Shown in pieces: positions 58,137-64,000 of a DNA stretch of 64,000 nucleotides. Below the pieces are notes generated by a model. The model saw nothing but the letters and a program-made list of their open reading frames with translations, searched no databases and was not told the DNA's origin. Source of the DNA: REEB95 sp963810055 (lineage in GTDB: Bacteria > Pseudomonadota > Alphaproteobacteria > ATCC43930 > CGMCC-115725); the NCBI GenBank assembly GCA_963810055.1, contig CAWEME010000020.1:93079-157078 (forward strand), written 5' to 3'. Positions within the stretch are counted from its first letter, which is position 1; each line of letters starts with the position of its first letter. The position numbers and the translations under genes are program-made.

Positions 58137-58280
58137 TTAAAAAATATGCCGGCCGGCCAGATAGAGCGCGAGCCAGGGCGTTGTGGCCAAGGCCAGCCAG
58201 ACCAAGGCCTTGATGAAATCGAAGGATGAAGCCGGTTTCGAGATGGCGAAAAAGTCGGCGCGTTCGGCCTTGAAGCTCAT
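58137..58280 (-). CDS. Small membrane protein, 47 aa, unknown
   Basis: A short ORF with a good ribosome site (AGGAG, 8 nt before ATG 58280). The product starts MSFKAERADFFAISKPASSF, followed by a hydrophobic stretch (IKALVWLALATTPWLALYLAG) and a short RHIF end. It fits a single-pass inner-membrane peptide. It lies between the convergent phosphatase gene and the mlaC-like gene. No family recognised. Confidence 0.6.
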   Translation of the reverse strand: MSFKAERADFFAISKPASSFDFIKALVWLALATTPWLALYLAGRHIF

Positions 58281-58383
58281 GGGCGAACTCCTGGTTGCGC
58301 CCCGAGCATCGCGGAAACATGGTTAATACGAGGTTAACGGCGGCGGGCCGCCGCGGCGCGAACGAGTCCGGACGGCCGCCGGT

Positions 58384-58998
58384 CTAGTTGTTGGACGCCA
58401 GCTTCTGCTGCATCGCCTGATTGAGGCTGGCCACCGAGCCGCCGTTGCGCTGGATGATCGAAGAGAATTCGTCGCGCTCGGTCAGCGCCATGCTGACGCC
58501 TTCGACCTCGACATCGACGACCCTGAGGCCGTTATCCGCCTTGTTCACGTGCCAATTGATTTGGGTGGGCGGCGAGCCGTCGGGGTGGATGAGCTCGCTC
58601 GAGACGACGTAGCTGGTGTCGCTTTCGGGACGGGCCGCGGTGACGGAAACGGTTTCGCCGCCGTAGTCCTTGAAGCGCGACGCATAAAGCCGCACCACCC
58701 ATTTCTCGAACAGGTCGTTGAAGGACTTGAGGTCATCGGCGCTCGCCGCGTTCCAATAGCGGCCGAGGACGAAGCGCGAAATGCGCGGGATGTCGAAGTT
58801 CTGATCGAGCAGGACCTTGAACTTCTGTTCCAGCGCGGTTTCATCGAGCTGCTTGTTGCGGATGAGCGCCAGCGCCTGCTGCACCAAGCCGTCGATCAGG
58901 GCCTTGGGATCGGCGAGCGCGGCCTTGAGCGGCACCAGGGGCAAGAACGTGGCGAAGAACGCCAAAAGCGCCAGTGAGCGCCGGGAAATTGAAATCAT
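58384..58998 (-). CDS. mlaC: MlaC-like phospholipid-binding periplasmic protein
   Basis: A 204-aa periplasmic lipid carrier of the MlaC/Ttg2D family. The signal peptide ends VPLKAALA. The mature part has LDQNFDIPRISRFVLGRYWNAASADDLKSFNDLFEKWVVRLYASRFKDYGGETV, the typical helical-plus-sheet cone, then LRVVDVEVEGVSMALTERDEFSSIIQRNGGSV. It shuttles phospholipids between outer-membrane and inner-membrane complexes. The other mla genes (ABDEF) are not in the window. Confidence 0.92.
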   Translation of the reverse strand: MISISRRSLALLAFFATFLPLVPLKAALADPKALIDGLVQQALALIRNKQLDETALEQKFKVLLDQNFDIPRISRFVLGRYWNAASADDLKSFNDLFEKWVVRLYASRFKDYGGETVSVTAARPESDTSYVVSSELIHPDGSPPTQINWHVNKADNGLRVVDVEVEGVSMALTERDEFSSIIQRNGGSVASLNQAMQQKLASNN

Positions 58999-59416
58999 GT
59001 GTCCCCCTCCATGCGATAGTCGCGGTCAATCGCAGAACCGCTTAACCAGGTCAGACCAACGGAAACGCCGAACCCGCTTCCTCTCGTGTCAGTGGCCAGG
59101 TGACAAATGCCTTTCACGCAAGTTTAATTTTTTTGAACGCCGGTTTATCCGGTAAAAATAATATTTGCGCCCCGGCCTTGGCTTGTCAAGATTCGCCGTC
59201 TGGCCGGTGAAAACGCATCGACGAAAGCCGCGTTTGCAGGGCCGCCGGGTGACGATTCGCAACAATTGGTTCAAATTGCGCTTCGTCCGGAATCGGAGTT
59301 TTTAATGAATGCTGGCTCGATGCGTTGACGCCGGTCGGCGCCCTAACGACCGGCGCGCCGAATTGGACCGGCTGGTCATAGGGGACCGCCCCGGATTACT
59401 CGAATTCCCTGCTTAT

Positions 59417-59570
59417 CAGGGAAAATACAGGGAATTTTTGAGCCGCAGCCGACGATCAGAGCCACGCCCATGGCGCCAAAAGCCTGTTCGCATGCGAGTT
59501 TCCCGCATGAGCCCCTGTGTTGAAACCCCAAAAAAACAGGGAATTTTTAAAGGCCGAACAGGGAATTGGT
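59417..59570. repeat. Repeated CAGGGAATTTTT motif block
   Basis: CAGGGAATTTTT occurs at 59428-59439 and 59537-59548, with shorter relatives CAGGGAAAATA at 59417 and CAGGGAATTGG at 59558. From memory, such words belong to a degenerate dispersed element common in alphaproteobacteria; here they show a decayed mobile or repeat sequence. Confidence 0.5.
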
Positions 59571-59616
59571 TCGCGTCTAACAGGAAAACCGGACGTAACG
59601 CGGAACCATCCGACGC

Positions 59617-59690
59617 ATGTCCGTTATTGGGGATAAACCGGACATACCAATGTCATGCCGCCATGTCCGCTTATGACCCAAAGCGGACAT
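59617..59690. repeat. Dispersed palindromic repeat, copy 4 (best-preserved two-hairpin form)
   Basis: Hairpin one is ATGTCCG (59617-59623) with CGGACAT (59639-59645), loop TTATTGGGGATAAAC. Hairpin two is ATGTCCGCTT (59663-59672) with AAGCGGACAT (59681-59690), loop ATGACCCA. The second hairpin is identical to that at 1509-1536. Confidence 0.9.
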
Positions 59691-59771
59691 TGGCTGCACG
59701 GGTAACTTCCGCGCCCGTCGGCCATGGACTACCCTTCCTGCTAATCCGTAGTCATGTGGGGAATGCAAGTC

Positions 59772-60257
59772 ATGAGCATAAAATTACTCACGTCGGTCAT
59801 TGCCGTCCTTTTCACGCTCGTCGCCGGTACCGCTCATGCTGACCCCGCGACATGGAGTTTTGTTTTACGCCCGAACGATATTGTCGCCGGTCCAAGCCTG
59901 CAAAAACTGAACACGCGCCGTCATTGGAATTGGGAATTTGACGAACAGGACGGCACATTCGAAATTGCGGTCCGAAAAGCAGCGTTTCCGGCGGCATCGC
60001 CGCAATGCCGCCTGGATTACCTTATTCTCGGCATGCCGTCATATTATCCCGAGAACCCCAAACAGGCCTCCGTGCCGGATCGACGCGCCGTTTATGACGC
60101 GCTCCTGGCCATGCAGGAAAAGAAGAAGGGCGGCTTGCCCGTTCATGTGGAGGCGCTTTACTTCACGCAGAACGGCCCTCTCGGCCCCGAACTGACAACC
60201 TGCAACATCTATTTCGTTCTTCCGCTGGCCAAAGATGCGGGCAAGCTTCTTCCGTGA
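59772..60257 (+). CDS. Small secreted protein of unknown function
   Basis: A 161-aa protein from ATG 59772 (an in-frame ATG at 59754 is possible). The signal peptide is MSIKLLTSVIAVLFTLVAGTAHA. The mature part begins DPATWSFVLRPNDIVAGPSL and has two Cys (QCRLDYLIL and TTCNIYFVLP), likely a disulfide. It ends KDAGKLLP. No family recognised. It is the first of several small secreted proteins on the plus strand. Confidence 0.6.
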   Translation: MSIKLLTSVIAVLFTLVAGTAHADPATWSFVLRPNDIVAGPSLQKLNTRRHWNWEFDEQDGTFEIAVRKAAFPAASPQCRLDYLILGMPSYYPENPKQASVPDRRAVYDALLAMQEKKKGGLPVHVEALYFTQNGPLGPELTTCNIYFVLPLAKDAGKLLP

Positions 60258-60420
60258 TTGGATCTCAAAATGCGTCGAAGCGGACATTGACAATGTGGTT
60301 TCGGGGCATGTTTTGAGTTTGCGCCCTAGACGCATTTTGATCATATCTATGACAGTGTACTGGCTCGACGAAATCGATTACATCAAGAAAAGCCTGCCTC
60401 TGCCGGTGGGGAGGAAGTAA

Positions 60421-60435
60421 ATCATGCGTAGGATT
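60421..60435. repeat. 15-bp direct repeat around the start codon of the 160-aa gene
   Basis: ATCATGCGTAGGATT at 60421-60435 includes the ATG of the gene at 60424. It recurs exactly at 60951-60965, where it is followed by CGCCATTGA, a stop after six codons. The pair flanks the gene. Confidence 0.75.
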
Positions 60436-60906
60436 TTGATTGGATCGGCCTTGGTGCTTGTTGCGTTTGCCGCTCTGATGGGAGGGACGAGCCGCGACGC
60501 ATACGCCTCACCGGGCTGCGATGCCATGAACATCCCGTGGCAATCCGTAGATTCTTTTATCCAGGCTGGGAACGCAGCAATCCACAACGGCACATATCGA
60601 ATGAAGGGCTTCAAAAAGGGGGATAGAATTGTCGCAAAAGTATCAATCCATTTTATGACGGATAATAAATTCGCCGATCCGAACGGGTATGGAGAACTCG
60701 GGCTTATTGCCGCTCAACCCGGCGCAGCTACCGGGACTATTATTGTCGCGCCTTTACGCGGGGGCTTCACATATGTTGTCCCTGCCGACACGTCCGCTTT
60801 GTTTATATTCCGCTTTGAGGACGTAGGGGACCGTGATGATCCAGGTCATTTCTCGGTTAAATGTACTAATGCGGGTGCGACCGGCGGCTCTCCTAACCTG
60901 AAATAG
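60424..60906 (+). CDS. Small secreted protein of unknown function
   Basis: A 160-aa protein with an excellent ribosome site (GGAGG, 10 nt upstream). The signal peptide is MRRILIGSALVLVAFAALMGGTSRDAYA. The mature domain has GTYRMKGFKKGDRIVAKVSIHFM, GTIIVAPLRGGFTYVVPADTSALFIFRFEDVGDRDDPGHFSVKC, an all-beta pattern with two Cys (SPGCDAM, VKCTN), resembling secreted beta-sandwich proteins. No named family. Flanked by a 15-bp direct repeat. Confidence 0.65.
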   Translation: MRRILIGSALVLVAFAALMGGTSRDAYASPGCDAMNIPWQSVDSFIQAGNAAIHNGTYRMKGFKKGDRIVAKVSIHFMTDNKFADPNGYGELGLIAAQPGAATGTIIVAPLRGGFTYVVPADTSALFIFRFEDVGDRDDPGHFSVKCTNAGATGGSPNLK

Positions 60907-61020
60907 CCCAGATGCGTACGCCCCCAATCGTTGGAAGAGCAGGAATGAGAATCATGCGTAGGATTCGCCATTGAGCGGTCGAACGATGACTGCCTAACCT
61001 TGACCTAGGGGGAATTGATC

Positions 61021-61941
61021 ATGCGGTCGAGATTGTGGCTTGCAGCCGGCATAACGGCAGGACTTCTGTTTCAGATCGCCAACGCGATGGCGCAGTCCGT
61101 GTCTCAGCAAGAGGGAGGAATCACCGTCTTCCAAAATGGAGAAGGCCATCTTCTGGGACTCGCTCTGCAAAAGACTGCCGGGGGAAACGTTGTCGTTATG
61201 GAAATATCCAATGGGGATTCCGACAAGGACAAAGATACGCAAATAATTGTCTTTGCCGACCGGGACGAGTGGAACAAGTTTGTCGCGATTTGGAACAAGG
61301 CGCAAACAGCCTCGGCACCGAAGGACCCATACAAACCCGGAGATATTGGAAACTATACGGATCCAAAGGGTGAGTTCTTGAATGTTTTAAAAAACAGCGA
61401 TGGCAGGATTTCATTCGGCCTGATGCACGACATCATGAGCTTGCACATTTTTGAACTCGATCCGTCATTGTTCACGGCCTTCGATACAAAGGTCAGCGAT
61501 ATCAGCAAATCCCTGGGCAGCGCTGCCCCCAACCAGAATCCAGGAGCTACCGGGGCTGGAGAGTTACACTTCAGCTATGAATATCGCGACGGCGCGTTCC
61601 TGAGGAGAGCGACAGGAACCGTAAAGGACATTCGCGGCCTTTGGAATGCGCTTGCCGCTTTACAGCCTCCAACCGGAGCGCACGGAGCCTATGGGATGAT
61701 CGGCGATGACAACCTGTTGGGGAAGGAACCAGGGTATGGATTGCGCCAATTGGGCCTCGTGGCACGCCGATACGTGACGTTCAACACCTTACGTGTCGAG
61801 CAGCCCTCGGGATGGGAGCAGATTGGTGCCCAGTCGGGCACATTCACCAACGTAGGTCAAATGAACGACACCACGCTCGGGTGGGTTTTTTTTGATCTGC
61901 GGTCAAAGTTTGAAGTCGATTTAAAGTCACGCCTACCTTAG
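61021..61941 (+). CDS. Secreted protein of unknown function
   Basis: A 306-aa protein from ATG 61021 (GGGGG upstream). The signal peptide is MRSRLWLAAGITAGLLFQIANAMAQ. Residues about 30-130 (GGITVFQNGEGHLLGLALQKTAGGNVVVMEI, VFADRDEWNKFVAIWNKA) are strand-rich with a helix. A second part (ELHFSYEYRDGAFLRRATGTVKDIRGLWNALAAL) repeats the same strand-helix theme, including a D-x(3-4)-W motif followed by a short helix, so the protein may be an internal duplication of one domain. No family recognised. Confidence 0.6.
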   Translation: MRSRLWLAAGITAGLLFQIANAMAQSVSQQEGGITVFQNGEGHLLGLALQKTAGGNVVVMEISNGDSDKDKDTQIIVFADRDEWNKFVAIWNKAQTASAPKDPYKPGDIGNYTDPKGEFLNVLKNSDGRISFGLMHDIMSLHIFELDPSLFTAFDTKVSDISKSLGSAAPNQNPGATGAGELHFSYEYRDGAFLRRATGTVKDIRGLWNALAALQPPTGAHGAYGMIGDDNLLGKEPGYGLRQLGLVARRYVTFNTLRVEQPSGWEQIGAQSGTFTNVGQMNDTTLGWVFFDLRSKFEVDLKSRLP

Positions 61942-62037
61942 CTGATGGGAAAATGTAGGCCCGTTATTAAAACCTGCGACGGACGTGAGTTTGCCCGGCT
62001 TGGCTCTGCCGCGTAGGTGGTTTGAATGAATGGAGGA

Positions 62038-62157
62038 ATGTCCGCTTCTGGCACAAAGCGGACGCTCAAGAGCCACCTATCAATGTCTGCTTTCGAGGGT
62101 AAACCGGACATAACGCGGACGCGCCACCATGTCGGCTTTTGACCCAAAGCGGACATT
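62038..62157. repeat. Dispersed palindromic repeat, copy 5 (three-hairpin cluster)
   Basis: Hairpin one is ATGTCCGCTT (62038-62047) with AAGCGGAC (62056-62063). Hairpin two is the degenerate ATGTCTGC...AAACCGGACAT (about 62083-62111). Hairpin three is ATGTCGGCTT...AAGCGGACAT (about 62129-62156). The largest cluster of this family in the window. Confidence 0.85.
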
Positions 62158-62307
62158 GGTGCGCTTTCATTGTGCTGCATACACGACGCCGCCCTTTCGG
62201 CTTCCGACTAACCCAGCGGGATATCCCTCACGTCGATCCCTAGTAATACGGGGAATGTCGGCTTAGAAAACCCGAGCCGAGGCGGATGGATTTCTGCGTC
62301 GGCGATG

Positions 62308-62319
62308 TGATCTAGATCA
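62308..62319. promoter_or_regulatory. FNR/FixK-like palindrome upstream of the DUF992 gene
   Basis: TGATCTAGATCA is a perfect palindrome matching the core of the FixK/FNR site TTGAT-N4-ATCAA, but the outermost bases are G and T instead of T and A. It lies 56 bp upstream of the ATG, a suitable distance for activation. Confidence 0.4.
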
Positions 62320-62375
62320 TGGTCCGCCGATCGAGAACAAGCTAACCCAAATTCAACCAACGCAAGCAGGAGAGG

Positions 62376-62861
62376 ATGATGAAGTATAGAAATTTTGTGA
62401 CGGCTGTCGCGGCGCTGCTGGCGCTGGCGGTTATCGCTCCCGCGATACCAGCCAAGGCCCAAGGGGGCGTAGCAGCCGGAGTCTTGTCCTGCAACGTGTC
62501 GCGTGGCTGGGGATTCATCTTCGGCTCGTCGAAGGCATTGAAGTGCACCTATTCGAACGGCGCCGTCACCGAGCACTACACCGGCACGATCGATAAATTC
62601 GGCATTGATATCGGCTACACTCAGGCCTCCGTCATCGTCTGGACCGTGTTCGCGCCCAGCATTAACGTCGCGAAGGGCGCGCTTGCCGGCGATTATGTTG
62701 GCGCGACCGGCGGCGCATCCGTTGGCGTCGGGCTTGGCGCCAACGTGTTGGTCGGCGGCGGCGCAAAATCGATCGCGCTGCAGCCCGTGAGCTTCTCAGG
62801 CGGCACGGGCATCAACGTGGCGGCCGGCATCGCCGGGATCAAGCTCGTCGCGTCGCCCTGA
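62376..62861 (+). CDS. DUF992 secreted protein
   Basis: A 161-aa periplasmic or secreted protein of a family typical of Rhizobiales-type alphaproteobacteria. The signal peptide ends IPAKAQ. Conserved blocks are GVLSCNVSRGWGFIFGSSKALKCTYS, EHYTGTIDKFGIDIGYTQASVIVWTVFAP and ALQPVSFSGGTGINVAAGIAGI, with two Cys likely bridged. The C-terminal half is Gly/Ala-rich and barrel-like. Function unknown for the whole family. GGAG lies just upstream; an ATG at 62379 is equally possible. Confidence 0.85.
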   Translation: MMKYRNFVTAVAALLALAVIAPAIPAKAQGGVAAGVLSCNVSRGWGFIFGSSKALKCTYSNGAVTEHYTGTIDKFGIDIGYTQASVIVWTVFAPSINVAKGALAGDYVGATGGASVGVGLGANVLVGGGAKSIALQPVSFSGGTGINVAAGIAGIKLVASP

Positions 62862-62865
62862 CCCT

Positions 62866-62907
62866 GTGCAGCAAAAAGCTCCATCCTGCCGGCGGGGCTT
62901 TTTGCAC
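62866..62907 (+). terminator. Terminator of the DUF992 gene
   Basis: AAAAAGCTCC (62873-62882) pairs with GGGGCTTTTT (62894-62903) with one G-T pair. The stem is extended by GTGC/GCAC outside a 3-nt bulge. The A-tract/T-tract edges make it a good intrinsic, possibly bidirectional, terminator directly after the stop codon. Confidence 0.85.
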
Positions 62908-62955
62908 TGCCCAGAATCTTCGCCATGAAACCGCTTCAGACGTGGAGGAGCCATC

Positions 62956-63120
62956 ATGGAGATCAAAAGCATCCGCGCTGCCCGCCCGCGGATCGCTCGG
63001 GCGCGGAGCATGGTCGCAATGTCAGTCATCGTTCTGCTGGCCCATGTCGGGATGAGCTTCTCGGCACGAGCCGACGATCTCAAGGGGCAGCGAGTCGTTG
63101 ATGTCTCTCTGATCACCTGA
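62956..63120 (+). CDS. Small signal-peptide-like protein, 54 aa, possibly truncated
   Basis: A short ORF with a strong ribosome site (GGAGGAG). The product has a basic start (MEIKSIRAARPRIARARS), a hydrophobic stretch (MVAMSVIVLLAHVGMSF) and a cleavage-like ARADD, then only about 15 residues (LKGQRVVDVSLIT). It looks like a signal peptide with almost nothing behind it: either a secreted micropeptide or the 5' remnant of a larger gene. Confidence 0.5.
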   Translation: MEIKSIRAARPRIARARSMVAMSVIVLLAHVGMSFSARADDLKGQRVVDVSLIT

Positions 63121-63242
63121 GGAGAGTTCCTACGGATGCCCTTAGCACGGGCATTGGTGTTGGTGGGATGGGGTCGGCGGTTTCTAGCCGCCGTGACTCT
63201 TTACGTTCTGTCATCTACTTCGATTCGCAACCGTTTCTCGGA

Positions 63243-63902
63243 TCATTGGTCTTGCACGGCAAGTCCGCGCACCTGATCAACCACTTGATGGGTGAATACG
63301 ACCCCGGAGGCGCTCACGGGTAAACCAGTCACGCGGAGCGCTTCCGCAGTCCAGGTATTGCAGGTGTTACCGAGGCTGTACTTTCCGCTTGAGACATAAA
63401 AGCTGCTCCCGAGATAAGGGCCATCGCCAACCCGACGTGGTAGATGCTGTACATCCTTCTCGACGTAATCCCAAAGGAACTGGGAAAGGCGGTCGAGTCC
63501 TTCTTGCGACACCGGAATTGCGAAGACTCTTGAACCTGCCGTGAAGAACGCGGCTGGTGTTTGCTCCAAGGGAATGACCAGCATGACCGACGACGCGGAT
63601 ACGGCGGCATCGACGAGATCGCTGAGTCCAGGCTCCTGGGTCATATAAAATTCGCGTTGACCCCAGCCGAAGACGAAGTACCGCGCATCCGGTGAAGCAT
63701 TCCGCAAAGAGGCAAGGGGCCCCGACAGCGCATCCGCCGAAACACCAATCTCGGTATGCCACCCGCTGGCAATCACGTACAAGGTTTGAAGCTTTGGGGC
63801 TTGCCCGGCATATGGCTCCACAGGCGACCCGGCGCACCCGGCGAGGCCATATGCCAATGCGACCATGACCAATAAGGTGATGCAATTCCGAAGGCGGTGC
63901 AT
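63243..63902 (-). CDS. DUF2459 lipoprotein
   Basis: A 219-aa lipoprotein from ATG 63902 (MHRLRNCITLLVMVALAYGLAGC; lipobox LAGC). Conserved DUF2459 features are YVIASGWHTEIGVSADAL, FVFGWGQREFYM, FFTAGSRVFAIPVS and the C-terminal Cys/His-like region LGNTCNTWTAEALRVTGLP, where Cys and Asn-Thr-Trp form a possible catalytic patch. The family was first noted near urease genes and has no proven activity. ATG codons at 63923 and 63926, with AGG upstream, could extend it slightly. Confidence 0.8.
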   Translation of the reverse strand: MHRLRNCITLLVMVALAYGLAGCAGSPVEPYAGQAPKLQTLYVIASGWHTEIGVSADALSGPLASLRNASPDARYFVFGWGQREFYMTQEPGLSDLVDAAVSASSVMLVIPLEQTPAAFFTAGSRVFAIPVSQEGLDRLSQFLWDYVEKDVQHLPRRVGDGPYLGSSFYVSSGKYSLGNTCNTWTAEALRVTGLPVSASGVVFTHQVVDQVRGLAVQDQ

Positions 63903-64000
63903 CTCACATTTGCCGCGCAGCATCATCACCTTTGAACGCACGAAGTAAACCCCACGGTGGAATCGGCGCATCGCGATCGCGTCTGCGCCTAAGGACTTCG

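Larger units (their letters stand above)
58999..59753. other. Repeat-rich spacer without genes
   Basis: About 750 bp upstream of the mlaC-like gene. It holds the mlaC-side promoter region, an AT-rich stretch around 59120-59170, the CAGGGAATTTTT repeats at 59417-59570 and palindromic repeat copy 4. No credible gene; ORFs in it have no ribosome sites. Confidence 0.6.
61942..62375. other. Spacer with palindromic repeats and the DUF992 gene promoter region
   Basis: About 430 bp without a gene. The left half is filled by palindromic repeat copy 5. The right half carries a TGATCTAGATCA palindrome at 62308-62319 and presumably the promoter of the DUF992 gene. Confidence 0.6.

Overview
The window is GC-rich, densely coded DNA from an alphaproteobacterium. 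The evidence is a Tad/Cpa pilus locus, a class I PHA synthase, DUF992 and DUF2459 proteins, ADP-heptose and MlaC envelope genes, many NitT/TauT and branched-chain ABC transporters, and dispersed palindromes built on ATGTCCGC. I cannot place it below class with confidence; a soil or plant-associated Rhodospirillales/Rhizobiales-like organism is the natural guess. No rRNA operon, complete tRNA or CRISPR array is present.

Layout. (1) 1-6061 is the right end of an integrative element. It carries a TetR-like protein with an internal duplication, a 52-aa membrane protein, a divergent ArsR-rhodanese/MFS pair around a palindromic operator, an AlpA-like HTH protein, an unknown protein and a tyrosine integrase. 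It ends at a 3' tRNA-Thr(CGT) fragment at 6016-6061. (2) 6.3-9.9 kb holds phaC, an amidinotransferase-fold hydrolase and gmhA. (3) 9.9-19.5 kb is the Tad locus: flp pilin (minus strand), then TPR lipoprotein, cpaB, cpaC, cpaD, cpaE, cpaF, tadB and tadC, tightly packed. TadE/F/G and the prepilin peptidase are not here. (4) 19.6-33.8 kb is a catabolic region. It has an ACMSD-like amidohydrolase, two molybdenum-hydroxylase large subunits sharing one FeS and one FAD subunit, a branched-chain-type ABC importer without livG, a TetR regulator, an acyl-CoA-dehydrogenase-fold monooxygenase and a beta-hydroxyacid dehydrogenase. Together they look like uptake and oxidation of an unidentified, perhaps N-heteroaromatic, compound. 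(5) 33.9-37.4 kb has an outer-membrane protein, an FTR1 iron permease and a cupredoxin behind two Fur-box-like sites, followed by a YeiH-type exporter. A seven-copy 34-bp repeat grows out of the 3' end of the FTR1 gene. (6) 37.7-43.8 kb has an M24-fold protein with a degenerate metal site, a dihydroxypseudooxynicotine-hydrolase-like enzyme, and a NitT/TauT ABC system in which one permease is frameshifted and the ATPase has an in-frame stop near its best start. (7) 43.9-48.8 kb has dgkA, a fused ABC permease with its AAA-associated-domain ATPase, and a Bcr/CflA MFS pump. (8) 48.8-52.4 kb is an accessory block (phospholipase-D-like protein and two secreted unknowns) lying between two direct copies of the last 122 bp of the MFS gene. 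(9) 52.4-59 kb is core: lysS, an SbmA/YddA-type ABC exporter, hldE, a metallophosphatase, a 47-aa membrane protein and a MlaC-like protein. (10) 59-64 kb is repeat-rich and holds a run of small secreted proteins of unknown function, a DUF992 protein and a DUF2459 lipoprotein.

The most unusual features are short duplications that include gene 3' ends and stop codons (FTR1, the hydrolase, the ABC exporter, the MFS pump), the accessory block bracketed by the MFS 3' end, the twin-large-subunit hydroxylase cluster and the doubly damaged NitT/TauT transporter. All coordinates and motifs were read by eye from the sequence. Family assignments rest on motif recognition, not on database searches.
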